Shown: in pieces, positions 11,608 through 21,281 of the stretch
Position numbering within the stretch: the stretch's first letter is position 1
How the letters are laid out: each line of letters starts with the position of its first letter
Origin: Callipepla californica brunnescens
Taxonomy: Eukaryota; Chordata; Aves; Galliformes; Odontophoridae
NCBI GenBank assembly: GCA_023055505.1
Contig: JALIRH010000006.1
Location: forward strand, 25,207,105 to 25,271,104
Direction of reading: 5' to 3'
DNA length: 64,000 nt
Translations under genes and position numbers: made by a program
Notes under the pieces: generated by a model
What the model saw: only the letters and a program-made list of their open reading frames with translations
The model's database searches: none
Told to the model about the DNA's origin: nothing

Positions 11608-12259
11608 CCCAGCCTAGAACATGCTGTGTAGCATTCTAACATGATCTAGCAGCAGCTGCTGGCTTTTGTCTTCCGCTCTGCACACTCCACTTCCAGTACC
11701 TGAAAGGTACTGGAAGTGGAGTGTACAGAGTGAAAACCAAAGTGGATGCCCCTGATCCCCTCATGGAGCATCACTGTGTCTTCTCTGTTTTAACTTAAAT
11801 TACATGGACTTTTCTGTACCAACTGCTGATTTGATTCCATACTGCTGCAGTCACCATCCTTCTCAGTGGGATCATTAGGACATTACTATTTCCTGCTTCA
11901 CTGAGATCTTCCATCTTCCTGCTACTTTCCCCCTCCTATTGGCAGCTTTCTTCAGCTTGCATGAATCTATTACTTCTCGAAGCTGTGGTAAATAAATACC
12001 ACGTTTTATCACCGCTTTGATACATCCTCCCCACAACCTAAAAACAGAAGATGTTAGTTTTTTTCAGAACACAAACAAAGCAAGGGAGCAACAACAACAG
12101 AAGAGGGCTACTTCTTGTCTCCAACATTCAACATGAGCAATTACAAGTGTATCTTGAATTTAAAAGCAAACAAGTCTTCAGCAAAACTGACGAGCAAAGA
12201 GAGATACAGTGAAGAGCAAGGCTGCACAATCAGTTGTAGAAAAACTGCACTGCAATCAG
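11608..12259. repeat. Spacer X, short form only (unit 4)
   Basis: Only X-short separates copies 3 and 4; the preceding X-long is missing. This accounts for the shorter 3742-bp period. The joint to CR1 at 11608 is the same as for X-long elsewhere. That is expected if a crossover or slippage between the identical starts of X-long and X-short removed one X. A private base change ('gatcattagg') lies near 11875. Confidence 0.85.
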
Positions 12260-15200
12260 ATTCATAGATTCATAGATTCATAGATACATTAGGTTGGAAA
12301 GGACCTACAAGATCATCTAGTCCAACCATCCTCACACCACCATCCCTACCAACCAAGCTACTAAATCAAATCCCTCAGCACCTCATCTAAACGCTTCTTG
12401 AACAGCGCTAGGGACGGTGCCTCAACCACCTCCCTAGGCAGGCCATTCCAGTGCCTGACCACTCTCTCAGAGAAAAAATTTTTCCTCAAGTCTAATCTAA
12501 ATCTTCCCCGGCACAACTTGTGGCCATTCCCTCTCGTCCTGTCATTAGTTACCTGGCAGAAGAGGCCGACCCCCTCCTTACCACAGCCTCCCTTCAGGAA
12601 GTGGTAGAGTGCAATGAGGTCTCCTCTAAGCCTCCTTTTCCCCAAACTAAACAATCCCAGCTCCCTCAGCCGCTCCTCGTAAGACTTGTGCTCCGGACCC
12701 CTCACCAGTTTTGTTGCCCTTCTCTGAACACCCTCCAGGGCCTCAACGTCTCTCTTGTAGTGAGGGGCCCAAAACTGAACGCAGTACTCGAGGTGCGGCC
12801 GCACCAGAGCTGAGTACAGGGGGATGATCACCTCCCTGCTCCTGCTGGCCACACTATTCCTAATACAGGCCAGGATGCCATTGGCCTTCTTGGCCACCTG
12901 GGCACACTGCCGGCTCATACTGAGCCGAGCATCAACCAACACCCCCAGGTCCTTTTCCTCTATACACTCCTCAAGCCATTCTGCCCCAAGCCTATAGCAT
13001 TGCATGGGGTGATTGTGGCCAAAGTGCAGGACCCGGCACTTGGCCTTATTGAACCTCATCCCATTGACCTCAGCCCAACTGTCTAGCCTATCCAGATCCC
13101 GCTGAAGGGCCTCCCTACCCTCAGGCAGATCGACACATCCTCCCAACTTGGTGTCATCCGCAAACTTACTGAGGGTACACTCAATCCCCTCATCCAGGTC
13201 ATCAGTAAAGATATTAAACCAGACGGGCCCCAATACCGACCCTTGGGGGACACCACTCGTGACAGGACGCCAGCTGGACTTGACTCCATTAACCACTACC
13301 CGCTGGGCACGGCCCTCTAGCCAATTCTCAACCCAGAGAAGAGTGAACCTGTCCACACCATGGGCTGCCAGCTTCTGCAGGAGAATACTGTGGGAGACCG
13401 TGTCAAAGGCTTTGCTGAAGTCCAGGTAGACTACATCAACAGCCTTTCCCTCCTCTACCAGTCTGGTCACCCAGTCGTAGAAGGAGATGAGGTTGGACAA
13501 GCACGACCTGCCCTTTGTGAACCCGTGCTGGCTGGGTCTGATCCCCTGATTGCCATGCACGTGCCGTGTGATCTCCCTCAAGATCAATTGCTCCATAACT
13601 TTCCCTGATACCGAGGTCAGGCTGACAGGCCTGTAGTTCTCCGGATCTTCCTTACGGCCTTTCTTGTAGATGGGAGTCACATCGGCAAGCCTCCAATCTT
13701 GCGGGACCTCTCCAGATGACCAGGAATGCTGATAGATGGCAGAAAGCGGCTTGGCAATCACCTCTGCCAGCTCCCTCAGCACCCTTGGGTGGATCCCATC
13801 TGGCCCCATGGACTTGTGGCAGTTCAGATGGAGGAGCAGGTCTCTGACTGTCTCTGCTGGGATCACAGGGGGTGTATGATGCGCTTCGTCCCAGACTTCC
13901 AGGTCAGGGCGAGGAGTATCCTGAGGATAACTGGTCTGTCTATTAAAGACAGACGTGAAGAAGGCATTGAGAACCTCAGCCTTTTCCTTATCCTCTGTGG
14001 TTACATTCCCTGCCGCATCAAGTAAAGGAGGGAAATTCTCCTTAGTTCTTCTTTTACTGTTAATATATTTATAAAAGGATTTTTTGTTCTCCTTTACTGC
14101 AGTAGCCAGTCTAAGTTCAAGCTGGGCTTTTGCATTTCTAACTTCCTGCCTGCAAATCTTGGCAAGTTCCCTGTAGTCTCCCCAAGTAGCCTGTCCCATC
14201 TTCCAGAGGGCATAGACTCTCTTTTTCTCCCGGAGTCTCAACAAAAGATCCCGGTTCATCCACACTGGCCTTTTTCCCCTCCGGCTTGACTTACGGTACT
14301 CAGGGACAGCCTGCACCTGTGCCTTTAAGATGTCCGTCTTGAGGAGGACCCAGGCTTCCTGGACCCCTTTACCCCTCAGGAGCGAGTCCCAAGGGACCCT
14401 TGCAACAAGCATCCTGAACAGGTCAAAGTCTGCCCTCCGGAAGTCCAAGGTAGCAGTTTTGCTAGTCACCCTCTTGATGTCACCAAGAATAGCAAACTCT
14501 ACCATTTCATGGTCACTCTGGCCAAGACGATCCCCAACCTTCACATCTCCTACTAGTCCTTCTCTGTTAGTGAAGAGCAGGTCTAGCAGGGCACCTCCCC
14601 TGGTAGGTTCTTGCACCAGCTGTGTCAGGAAGCAATCTTCCACACACTCCAGAAATCTCATGGACTGCTTCCTCTGCGCCGTATTATATTTCCAGCATAT
14701 ATCAGGGAAGTTGAAGTCCCCCATGAGAACTAGTGCTGGCCATCGTGCAACATCTACTAGTTGCTTGTAGAACACCTCATCTATCTCTTCATCTTGGCTA
14801 GGCGGTCTATAACAGAGCCCCACCACGATGTCACTCCTACAGACCATCCCCCTGATCCTTACCCACAGACACTCCACTTGGTCGTTTCCAACCTCAAGCT
14901 CTTCAACATCAAGACACTCTTTGATATAGAGAGCTATGCCACCACCCTTTTTTCCCCTCCTATCCCTTCTGAAGAGCTTGTAGCCATCCATCCCAGTACT
15001 CCAGTCATGGGAGGGGTCCCACCATGTTTCTGTAATAGCAACAAGGTCACAGTTAGACTGCCTTACAATCGTTTCAAGCTCTTCTTGTTTATTGCCCATG
15101 CTGCGTGCGCTGGTGTATATATGCACTTCAGCTGAGACATTTGCCTCACCCTTTGTTCCAGCACAGCCCCCCTGGGCTCTTCACTGGGGAGCCCTGTTAT

Positions 15201-15349
15201 ATCCCCTACCCCCATCACAGCTAGTTTAAAGCTCTCTCCATTAGTCCAGCTAGCTCCTGGGCTAGAATTCGTTTCCCCCTTTGGGACAGGTGTATTCCAT
15301 CAGCGGATAACAGGCCAGGAGCTGAGTAAACTGCCCCGTGGTCAAAAAA
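12260..15349 (-). mobile_element. CR1 LINE, copy 4 (5'-truncated in ORF1, intact ORF2)
   Basis: This copy has three ATTCATAG-type tail repeats (one more than copies 2 and 3) and 'ttaggttgg' in the 3' UTR, both shared with the full-length copy 5. The ORF1 remnant is 15221-15349, joined to X at 15350. Confidence 0.93.
12361..15126 (-). CDS. CR1 ORF2: endonuclease-reverse transcriptase (copy 4)
   Basis: The frame of 921 codons is intact. It is the most divergent of the four: Ser at residue 6 (C at 15100, motif I Asn lost), Glu at residue 496 in the conserved DPGNYRP stretch of the reverse transcriptase, and Thr at residue 641 (G at 13205). Motifs A, B and C are unchanged. Endonuclease activity is predicted to be weak or absent; the effect of Gly496Glu is uncertain. 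It is promoterless like copies 2 and 3. Confidence 0.92.
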   Translation of the reverse strand: MHIYTSARSMGNKQEELETIVRQSNCDLVAITETWWDPSHDWSTGMDGYKLFRRDRRGKKGGGIALYIKECLDVEELEVGNDQVECLWVRIRGMVCRSDIVVGLCYRPPSQDEEIDEVFYKQLVDVARWPALVLMGDFNFPDICWKYNTAQRKQSMRFLECVEDCFLTQLVQEPTRGGALLDLLFTNREGLVGDVKVGDRLGQSDHEMVEFAILGDIKRVTSKTATLDFRRADFDLFRMLVARVPWDSLLRGKGVQEAWVLLKTDILKAQVQAVPEYRKSSRRGKRPVWMNRDLLLRLREKKRVYALWKMGQATWGDYRELAKICRQEVRNAKAQLELRLATAVKENKKSFYKYINSKRRTKENFPPLLDAAGNVTTEDKEKAEVLNAFFTSVFNRQTSYPQDTPRPDLEVWDEAHHTPPVIPAETVRDLLLHLNCHKSMGPDGIHPRVLRELAEVIAKPLSAIYQHSWSSGEVPQDWRLADVTPIYKKGRKEDPENYRPVSLTSVSGKVMEQLILREITRHVHGNQGIRPSQHGFTKGRSCLSNLISFYDWVTRLVEEGKAVDVVYLDFSKAFDTVSHSILLQKLAAHGVDRFTLLWVENWLEGRAQRVVVNGVKSSWRPVTSGVPQGSVLGPVWFNIFTDDLDEGIECTLSKFADDTKLGGCVDLPEGREALQRDLDRLDSWAEVNGMRFNKAKCRVLHFGHNHPMQCYRLGAEWLEECIEEKDLGVLVDARLSMSRQCAQVAKKANGILACIRNSVASRSREVIIPLYSALVRPHLEYCVQFWAPHYKRDVEALEGVQRRATKLVRGPEHKSYEERLRELGLFSLGKRRLRGDLIALYHFLKGGCGKEGVGLFCQVTNDRTRGNGHKLCRGRFRLDLRKNFFSERVVRHWNGLPREVVEAPSLALFKKRLDEVLRDLI

Positions 15350-16582
15350 CCCAGCCTAGAACATGCTGTGTAGCATTCTAACATGATCTAGCAGCAGCTG
15401 CTGGCTTTTGTCTTCCGCTCTGCACACTCCACTTCCAGTACCTGAAAGGTACTGGAAGTGGAGTGTACAGAGTGAAAACCAAAGTGGATGCCCCTGATCC
15501 CCTCATGGAGCATCACTGTGTCTTCTCTGTTTTAACTTAAATTACATGGACTTTTCTGTACCAACTGCTGATTTGATTCCATACTGCTGCAGTCACCATC
15601 CTTCTCAGTGGGATCAGTAGGACATTACTATTTCCTGCTTCACTGAGATCTTCCATCTTCCTGCTACTTTCCCCCTCCTATTGGCAGCTTTCTTCAGCTT
15701 GCATGAATCTATTACTTCTCGAAGCTGTGGTAAATAAATACCACGTTTTATCACCGCTTTGATACATCCTCCCCACAACCTAAAAACAGAAGATGTTAGT
15801 TTTTTTTCAGAACACAAACAAAGCAAGGGAGCAACAACAACAGAAGAGGGCTACTTCTTGTCTCCAACATTCAACATGAGCAATTACAAGTGTATCTTGA
15901 ATTTAAAAGCAAACAAGTCTTCATAAAGACATTTCAGCACATTCAAAATAACACGCAACCTGCCTGACCTGCGACAAAAAACGGCTGCACATATTTCAAC
16001 AGGAAGGTCAGCCTAACCGTTAGCCAACTCAATCAGAACATGCCATTTCCATCCCATTCCAAGTAGACTTGAACAGAAGTCATGATGACTTATTTATTGG
16101 AGCTAAGACCACGGTGAAAACCCCACAGGGCTACCCATCACAGGACTGTGTGATGGTTCAACACTCAAACGGATAGAAACTGGCTTGAAATAAAAAAATC
16201 ACTCACAGTGCACTATGATCTTTGCTTAACGAGTTATTAAAACAACTCTGCAGGTGCACAGCTTCCAGGAGACTGAGCAAAAGCATCATACTCGATGTCA
16301 ACAGTATTCCTACTGCAGTATTAGAGACAGAAAAGGAGAAAGGAACAGAATCCTTACAGACTCAACCTAAAGCGCAAGCAGAGTTTTCTTCCTAGTTACA
16401 CAAATTTAAATAAAGTACAAAAACTTGTCTTAGAAATGCTGCTGTCTGTGCGCACTTCCTCATGTCCGTCATCTCACAAGCGCATGTCCAGTCCAACAGC
16501 AAAACTAATGAGCAAAGAGAGATACAGTGAAGAGCGAGGCTGCACAATCAGTTGTAGAAAAACTGCACTGCAATCAGATGCA
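15350..16582. repeat. Spacer X, long form (unit 5)
   Basis: This copy is 1233 bp, with the internal 575-bp segment and the short hairpin loop (TGAAA near 15441). The exon-like segment has its acceptor near 15779. It is joined to X-short at 16583 through 'gatgca', as in units 2 and 3. Confidence 0.85.
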
Positions 16583-17234
16583 CCCAGCCTAGAACATGCT
16601 GTGTAGCATTCCAACATGATCTAGCAGCAGCTGCTGGCTTTTGTCTTCCGCTCTGCACACTCCACTTCCAGTACCTGAAAGGTACTGGAAGTGGAGTGTA
16701 CAGAGTGAAAACCAAAGTGGATGCCCCTGATCCCCTCATGGAGCATCACTGTGTCTTCTCTGTTTTAACTTAAATTACATGGACTTTTCTGTACCAACTG
16801 CTGATTTGATTCCATACTGCTGCAGTCACCATCCTTCTCAGTGGGATCAGTAGGACATTACTATTTCCTGCTTCACTGAGATCTTCCATCTTCCTGCTAC
16901 TTTCCCCCTCCTATTGGCAGCTTTCTTCAGCTTGCATGAATCTATTACTTCTCGAAGCTGTGGTAAATAAATACCACGTTTTATCACCGCTTTGATACAT
17001 CCTCCCCACAACCTAAAAACAGAAGATGTTAGTTTTTTTCAGAACACAAACAAAGCAAGGGAGCAACAACAACAGAAGAGGGCTACTTCTTGTCTCCAAC
17101 ATTCAACATGAGCAATTACAAGTGTATCTTGAATTTAAAAGCAAACAAGTCTTCAGCAAAACTGACGAGCAAAGAGAGATACAGTGAAGAGCAAGGCTGC
17201 ACAATCAGTTGTAGAAAAACTGCACTGCAATCAG
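16583..17234. repeat. Spacer X, short form (unit 5), left flank of the full-length CR1
   Basis: This copy is 652 bp and carries 'gcattccaac', as in unit 3. It ends with AATCAG at 17229-17234, immediately before the CR1 tail. The same six bases follow the CR1 5' end at 21823-21828. Confidence 0.85.
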
Positions 17235-17335
17235 ATTCATAGATTCATAGATTCATAGATACATTAGGTTGGAAAGGACCTACAAGATCATCTAGTCCAA
17301 CCATCCTCACACCACCATCCCTACCAACCAAGCTA

Positions 17336-20101
17336 CTAAATCAAATCCCTCAGCACCTCATCTAAACGCTTCTTGAACAGCGCTAGGGACGGTGCCTCAA
17401 CCACCTCCCTAGGCAGGCCATTCCAGTGCCTGACCACTCTCTCAGAGAAAAAATTTTTCCTCAAGTCTAATCTAAATCTTCCCCGGCACAACTTGTGGCC
17501 ATTCCCTCTCGTCCTGTCATTAGTTACCTGGCAGAAGAGGCCGACCCCCTCCTTACCACAGCCTCCCTTCAGGAAGTGGTAGAGTGCAATGAGGTCTCCT
17601 CTAAGCCTCCTTTTCCCCAAACTAAACAATCCCAGCTCCCTCAGCCGCTCCTCGTAAGACTTGTGCTCCGGACCCCTCACCAGTTTTGTTGCCCTTCTCT
17701 GAACACCCTCCAGGGCCTCAACGTCTCTCTTGTAGTGAGGGGCCCAAAACTGAACGCAGTACTCGAGGTGCGGCCGCACCAGAGCTGAGTACAGGGGGAT
17801 GATCACCTCCCTGCTCCTGCTGGCCACACTATTCCTAATACAGGCCAGGATGCCATTGGCCTTCTTGGCCACCTGGGCACACTGCCGGCTCATACTGAGC
17901 CGAGCATCAACCAACACCCCCAGGTCCTTTTCCTCTATACACTCCTCAAGCCATTCTGCCCCAAGCCTATAGCATTGCATGGGGTGATTGTGGCCAAAGT
18001 GCAGGACCCGGCACTTGGCCTTATTGAACCTCATCCCATTGACCTCAGCCCAACTGTCTAGCCTATCCAGATCCCGCTGAAGGGCCTCCCTACCCTCAGG
18101 CAGATCGACACATCCTCCCAACTTGGTGTCATCCGCAAACTTACTGAGGGTACACTCAATCCCCTCATCCAGGTCATCAGTAAAGATATTAAACCAGACG
18201 GGCCCCAATACCGACCCTTGGGGGACACCACTCGTGACAGGACGCCAGCTGGACTTGACTCCATTAACCACTACCCGCTGGGCACGGCCCTCTAGCCAAT
18301 TCTCAACCCAGAGAAGAGTGAACCTGTCCACACCATGGGCTGCCAGCTTCTGCAGGAGAATACTGTGGGAGACCGTGTCAAAGGCTTTGCTGAAGTCCAG
18401 GTAGACTACATCAACAGCCTTTCCCTCCTCTACCAGTCTGGTCACCCAGTCGTAGAAGGAGATGAGGTTGGACAAGCACGACCTGCCCTTTGTGAACCCG
18501 TGCTGGCTGGGTCTGATCCCCTGATTGCCATGCACGTGCCGTGTGATCTCCCTCAAGATCAATTGCTCCATAACTTTCCCTGATACCGAGGTCAGGCTGA
18601 CAGGCCTGTAGTTCCCCGGATCTTCCTTACGGCCTTTCTTGTAGATGGGAGTCACATCGGCAAGCCTCCAATCTTGCGGGACCTCTCCAGATGACCAGGA
18701 ATGCTGATAGATGGCAGAAAGCGGCTTGGCAATCACCTCTGCCAGCTCCCTCAGCACCCTTGGGTGGATCCCATCTGGCCCCATGGACTTGTGGCAGTTC
18801 AGATGGAGGAGCAGGTCTCTGACTGTCTCTGCTGGGATCACAGGGGGTGTATGATGCGCTTCGTCCCAGACTTCCAGGTCAGGGCGAGGAGTATCCTGAG
18901 GATAACTGGTCTGTCTATTAAAGACAGACGTGAAGAAGGCATTGAGAACCTCAGCCTTTTCCTTATCCTCTGTGGTTACATTCCCTGCCGCATCAAGTAA
19001 AGGAGGGAAATTCTCCTTAGTTCTTCTTTTACTGTTAATATATTTATAAAAGGATTTTTTGTTCTCCTTTACTGCAGTAGCCAGTCTAAGTTCAAGCTGG
19101 GCTTTTGCATTTCTAACTTCCTGCCTGCAAATCTTGGCAAGTTCCCTGTAGTCTCCCCAAGTAGCCTGTCCCATCTTCCAGAGGGCATAGACTCTCTTTT
19201 TCTCCCGGAGTCTCAACAAAAGATCCCGGTTCATCCACACTGGCCTTTTTCCCCTCCGGCTTGACTTACGGTACTCAGGGACAGCCTGCACCTGTGCCTT
19301 TAAGATGTCCGTCTTGAGGAGGACCCAGGCTTCCTGGACCCCTTTACCCCTCAGGAGCGAGTCCCAAGGGACCCTTGCAACAAGCATCCTGAACAGGTCA
19401 AAGTCTGCCCTCCGGAAGTCCAAGGTAGCAGTTTTGCTAGTCACCCTCTTGATGTCACCAAGAATAGCAAACTCTACCATTTCATGGTCACTCTGGCCAA
19501 GACGATCCCCAACCTTCACATCTCCTACTAGTCCTTCTCTGTTAGTGAAGAGCAGGTCTAGCAGGGCACCTCCCCTGGTAGGTTCTTGCACCAGCTGTGT
19601 CAGGAAGCAATCTTCCACACACTCCAGAAATCTCATGGACTGCTTCCTCTGCGCCGTATTATATTTCCAGCATATATCAGGGAAGTTGAAGTCCCCCATG
19701 AGAACTAGTGCTGGCCATCGTGCAACATCTACTAGTTGCTTGTAGAACACCTCATCTATCTCTTCATCTTGGCTAGGCGGTCTATAACAGAGCCCCACCA
19801 CGATGTCACTCCTACAGACCATCCCCCTGATCCTTACCCACAGACACTCCACTTGGTCGTTTCCAACCTCAAGCTCTTCAACATCAAGACACTCTTTGAT
19901 ATAGAGAGCTATGCCACCACCCTTTTTTCCCCTCCTATCCCTTCTGAAGAGCTTGTAGCCATCCATCCCAGTACTCCAGTCATGGGAGGGGTCCCACCAT
20001 GTTTCTGTAATAGCAACAAGGTCACAGTTAGACTGCCTTACAATCGTTTCAAGCTCTTCTTGTTTATTGCCCATGCTGCGTGCGTTGGTGTATATATGCA
20101 C
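17336..20101 (-). CDS. CR1 ORF2: endonuclease-reverse transcriptase (full-length copy)
   Basis: The frame of 921 codons is intact. It has the APE-type endonuclease N-terminally (N6, E33, D137, N139, D205, H206 all present) and then the reverse transcriptase (motif A D569, motif [12 protein letters not shown], motif C FADD 655-658) with a CR1 C-terminal region. Residue 496 is Gly and residue 641 is Thr. ORF2 starts in the gap after ORF1: the frame opens after a TGA just upstream, and the residue-1 codon given here is GTG (20099-20101). The first in-frame ATG is residue 10 (20072-20074), already past the catalytic Asn. Initiation is therefore not a simple AUG scan; reinitiation or a non-AUG start is likely. 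The stop is TAG at 17336. Confidence 0.94.
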   Translation of the reverse strand: MHIYTNARSMGNKQEELETIVRQSNCDLVAITETWWDPSHDWSTGMDGYKLFRRDRRGKKGGGIALYIKECLDVEELEVGNDQVECLWVRIRGMVCRSDIVVGLCYRPPSQDEEIDEVFYKQLVDVARWPALVLMGDFNFPDICWKYNTAQRKQSMRFLECVEDCFLTQLVQEPTRGGALLDLLFTNREGLVGDVKVGDRLGQSDHEMVEFAILGDIKRVTSKTATLDFRRADFDLFRMLVARVPWDSLLRGKGVQEAWVLLKTDILKAQVQAVPEYRKSSRRGKRPVWMNRDLLLRLREKKRVYALWKMGQATWGDYRELAKICRQEVRNAKAQLELRLATAVKENKKSFYKYINSKRRTKENFPPLLDAAGNVTTEDKEKAEVLNAFFTSVFNRQTSYPQDTPRPDLEVWDEAHHTPPVIPAETVRDLLLHLNCHKSMGPDGIHPRVLRELAEVIAKPLSAIYQHSWSSGEVPQDWRLADVTPIYKKGRKEDPGNYRPVSLTSVSGKVMEQLILREITRHVHGNQGIRPSQHGFTKGRSCLSNLISFYDWVTRLVEEGKAVDVVYLDFSKAFDTVSHSILLQKLAAHGVDRFTLLWVENWLEGRAQRVVVNGVKSSWRPVTSGVPQGSVLGPVWFNIFTDDLDEGIECTLSKFADDTKLGGCVDLPEGREALQRDLDRLDSWAEVNGMRFNKAKCRVLHFGHNHPMQCYRLGAEWLEECIEEKDLGVLVDARLSMSRQCAQVAKKANGILACIRNSVASRSREVIIPLYSALVRPHLEYCVQFWAPHYKRDVEALEGVQRRATKLVRGPEHKSYEERLRELGLFSLGKRRLRGDLIALYHFLKGGCGKEGVGLFCQVTNDRTRGNGHKLCRGRFRLDLRKNFFSERVVRHWNGLPREVVEAPSLALFKKRLDEVLRDLI

Positions 20102-20195
20102 TTCAGCTGAGACATTTGCCTCACCCTTTGTTCCAGCACAGCCCCCCTGGGCTCTTCACTGGGGAGCCCTGTTATATCCCCTACCCCCATCACAG

Positions 20196-21281
20196 CTAGT
20201 TTAAAGCTCTCTCAATTAGTCCAGCTAGCTCCTGGGCTAGAATTCGTTTCCCCCTTTGGGACAGGTGTATTCCATCAGCGGATAACAGGCCAGGAGCTGA
20301 GTAAACTGCCCCTTGGTCAAAAAACCCAAAGTGTCTGTCTCTACACCAGCCTCTCAGCCAATTATTCATCACTTGTGTTTTCCTAGCCCATTCCGTGTCC
20401 TTCGCTGGCCCAGAAGGTATGGAAGCAAATACCACTTGTGCTCCCACACCTTGAACTAATCGTCCTAGACCCCTGAAATCTCTTTTCATAGTTCTTAGGC
20501 TTCTTTGAGTTATTTCACTGCTATCTGCTTGAACTATGAGCAACGGATAGTAGTCATTGGGGTGAATCAGATCTGGGAGTCTTCTAGTTATGTCTCTAAC
20601 CTGGGCCCCAGGGAGACAGCACACTTCCCTACGGCACAGGTCTGGTCTGCAAATGGGGCCCTCAGTACCCCTGAGAAGGGAGCCACCCACCACGATCACC
20701 TTTCTTTCCTTCTTGGCAGCTGCAGTCTCAATGCATGGAGTCGACTGCCTTGCCATTGGTGACTTCTTGGGAGAATCTTCCCCCTCCTCCCCCCTTATTT
20801 CTCCTTCAACATCCAACACTGCAAACCTATTGTTTAGAGGGACTTGAGGAGACAATGTAGGCAGAGGGGGAGATCGCCTACAGTACCGAGCTGGGACTCT
20901 CTGCCAGCCCTCCCCATCCCTCAGATACCCCCCCTCAACCTGACGGGGGCAGGTCAGGGAGTCCACCACCAAATTCGGGGGATCTCCTGCGTGCCTTTCT
21001 CTCTGGCACTTGAGGGAGCTACTCCACCAGTCAATTTCCCTCTCGCAGTCCCTGATGGCCCTCAGTCTCTCAACCTCCTCTTTCAGTTCTATCACCATGC
21101 TAAGCAGATCTTCAACCTGTTCACACCTCTTGCAGGAGATCTGCTTGCCATCCTCCTCCAGCAGCAGCAGGCTCTGGCACTCACTGCAACCAGAGACCTG
21201 TGTAGCCACATTTCTAGGCAGACCTTCTGTCTGGGTCGCCACCATCTTTTTACGGCAAGCCCTTTGTCTGGTAGAGACCAT
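20196..21281 (-). CDS. CR1 ORF1: zinc-finger / coiled-coil / esterase-like protein
   Basis: This 361-codon frame starts at an ATG in strong context (A at -3, G at +4). Residues 32-53 form a C-x2-C-x14-C-x2-C zinc-binding pattern. A charged helix suited to a coiled coil follows (about 54-80). Residues 150-160 hold the NRFAVLDVE stretch usual in avian CR1 ORF1. The C-terminal part (about 194-361) is an SGNH/GDSL-esterase-type domain: Ser201 in VVGGSLLRG, Gly225, and the Asp336-x-x-His339 pair in ADGIHL. The block III GxND motif is not recognisable; IVQADSSEI (249-257) stands in its place, so esterase activity is doubtful. The protein is thought to bind CR1 RNA. Residue 323 is Gln here; the ORF1 remnants in the other copies have His. 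Confidence 0.88.
   Translation of the reverse strand: MVSTRQRACRKKMVATQTEGLPRNVATQVSGCSECQSLLLLEEDGKQISCKRCEQVEDLLSMVIELKEEVERLRAIRDCEREIDWWSSSLKCQRERHAGDPPNLVVDSLTCPRQVEGGYLRDGEGWQRVPARYCRRSPPLPTLSPQVPLNNRFAVLDVEGEIRGEEGEDSPKKSPMARQSTPCIETAAAKKERKVIVVGGSLLRGTEGPICRPDLCRREVCCLPGAQVRDITRRLPDLIHPNDYYPLLIVQADSSEITQRSLRTMKRDFRGLGRLVQGVGAQVVFASIPSGPAKDTEWARKTQVMNNWLRGWCRDRHFGFFDQGAVYSAPGLLSADGIHLSQRGKRILAQELAGLIERALN

Noticed and set aside
47..20110. Repeated plus-strand frames of 68-158 codons across the array
   Set aside because: They are antisense shadows of CR1 ORF2 and ORF1, repeat at the array period, often start at TTG or GTG, and show no independent motif.
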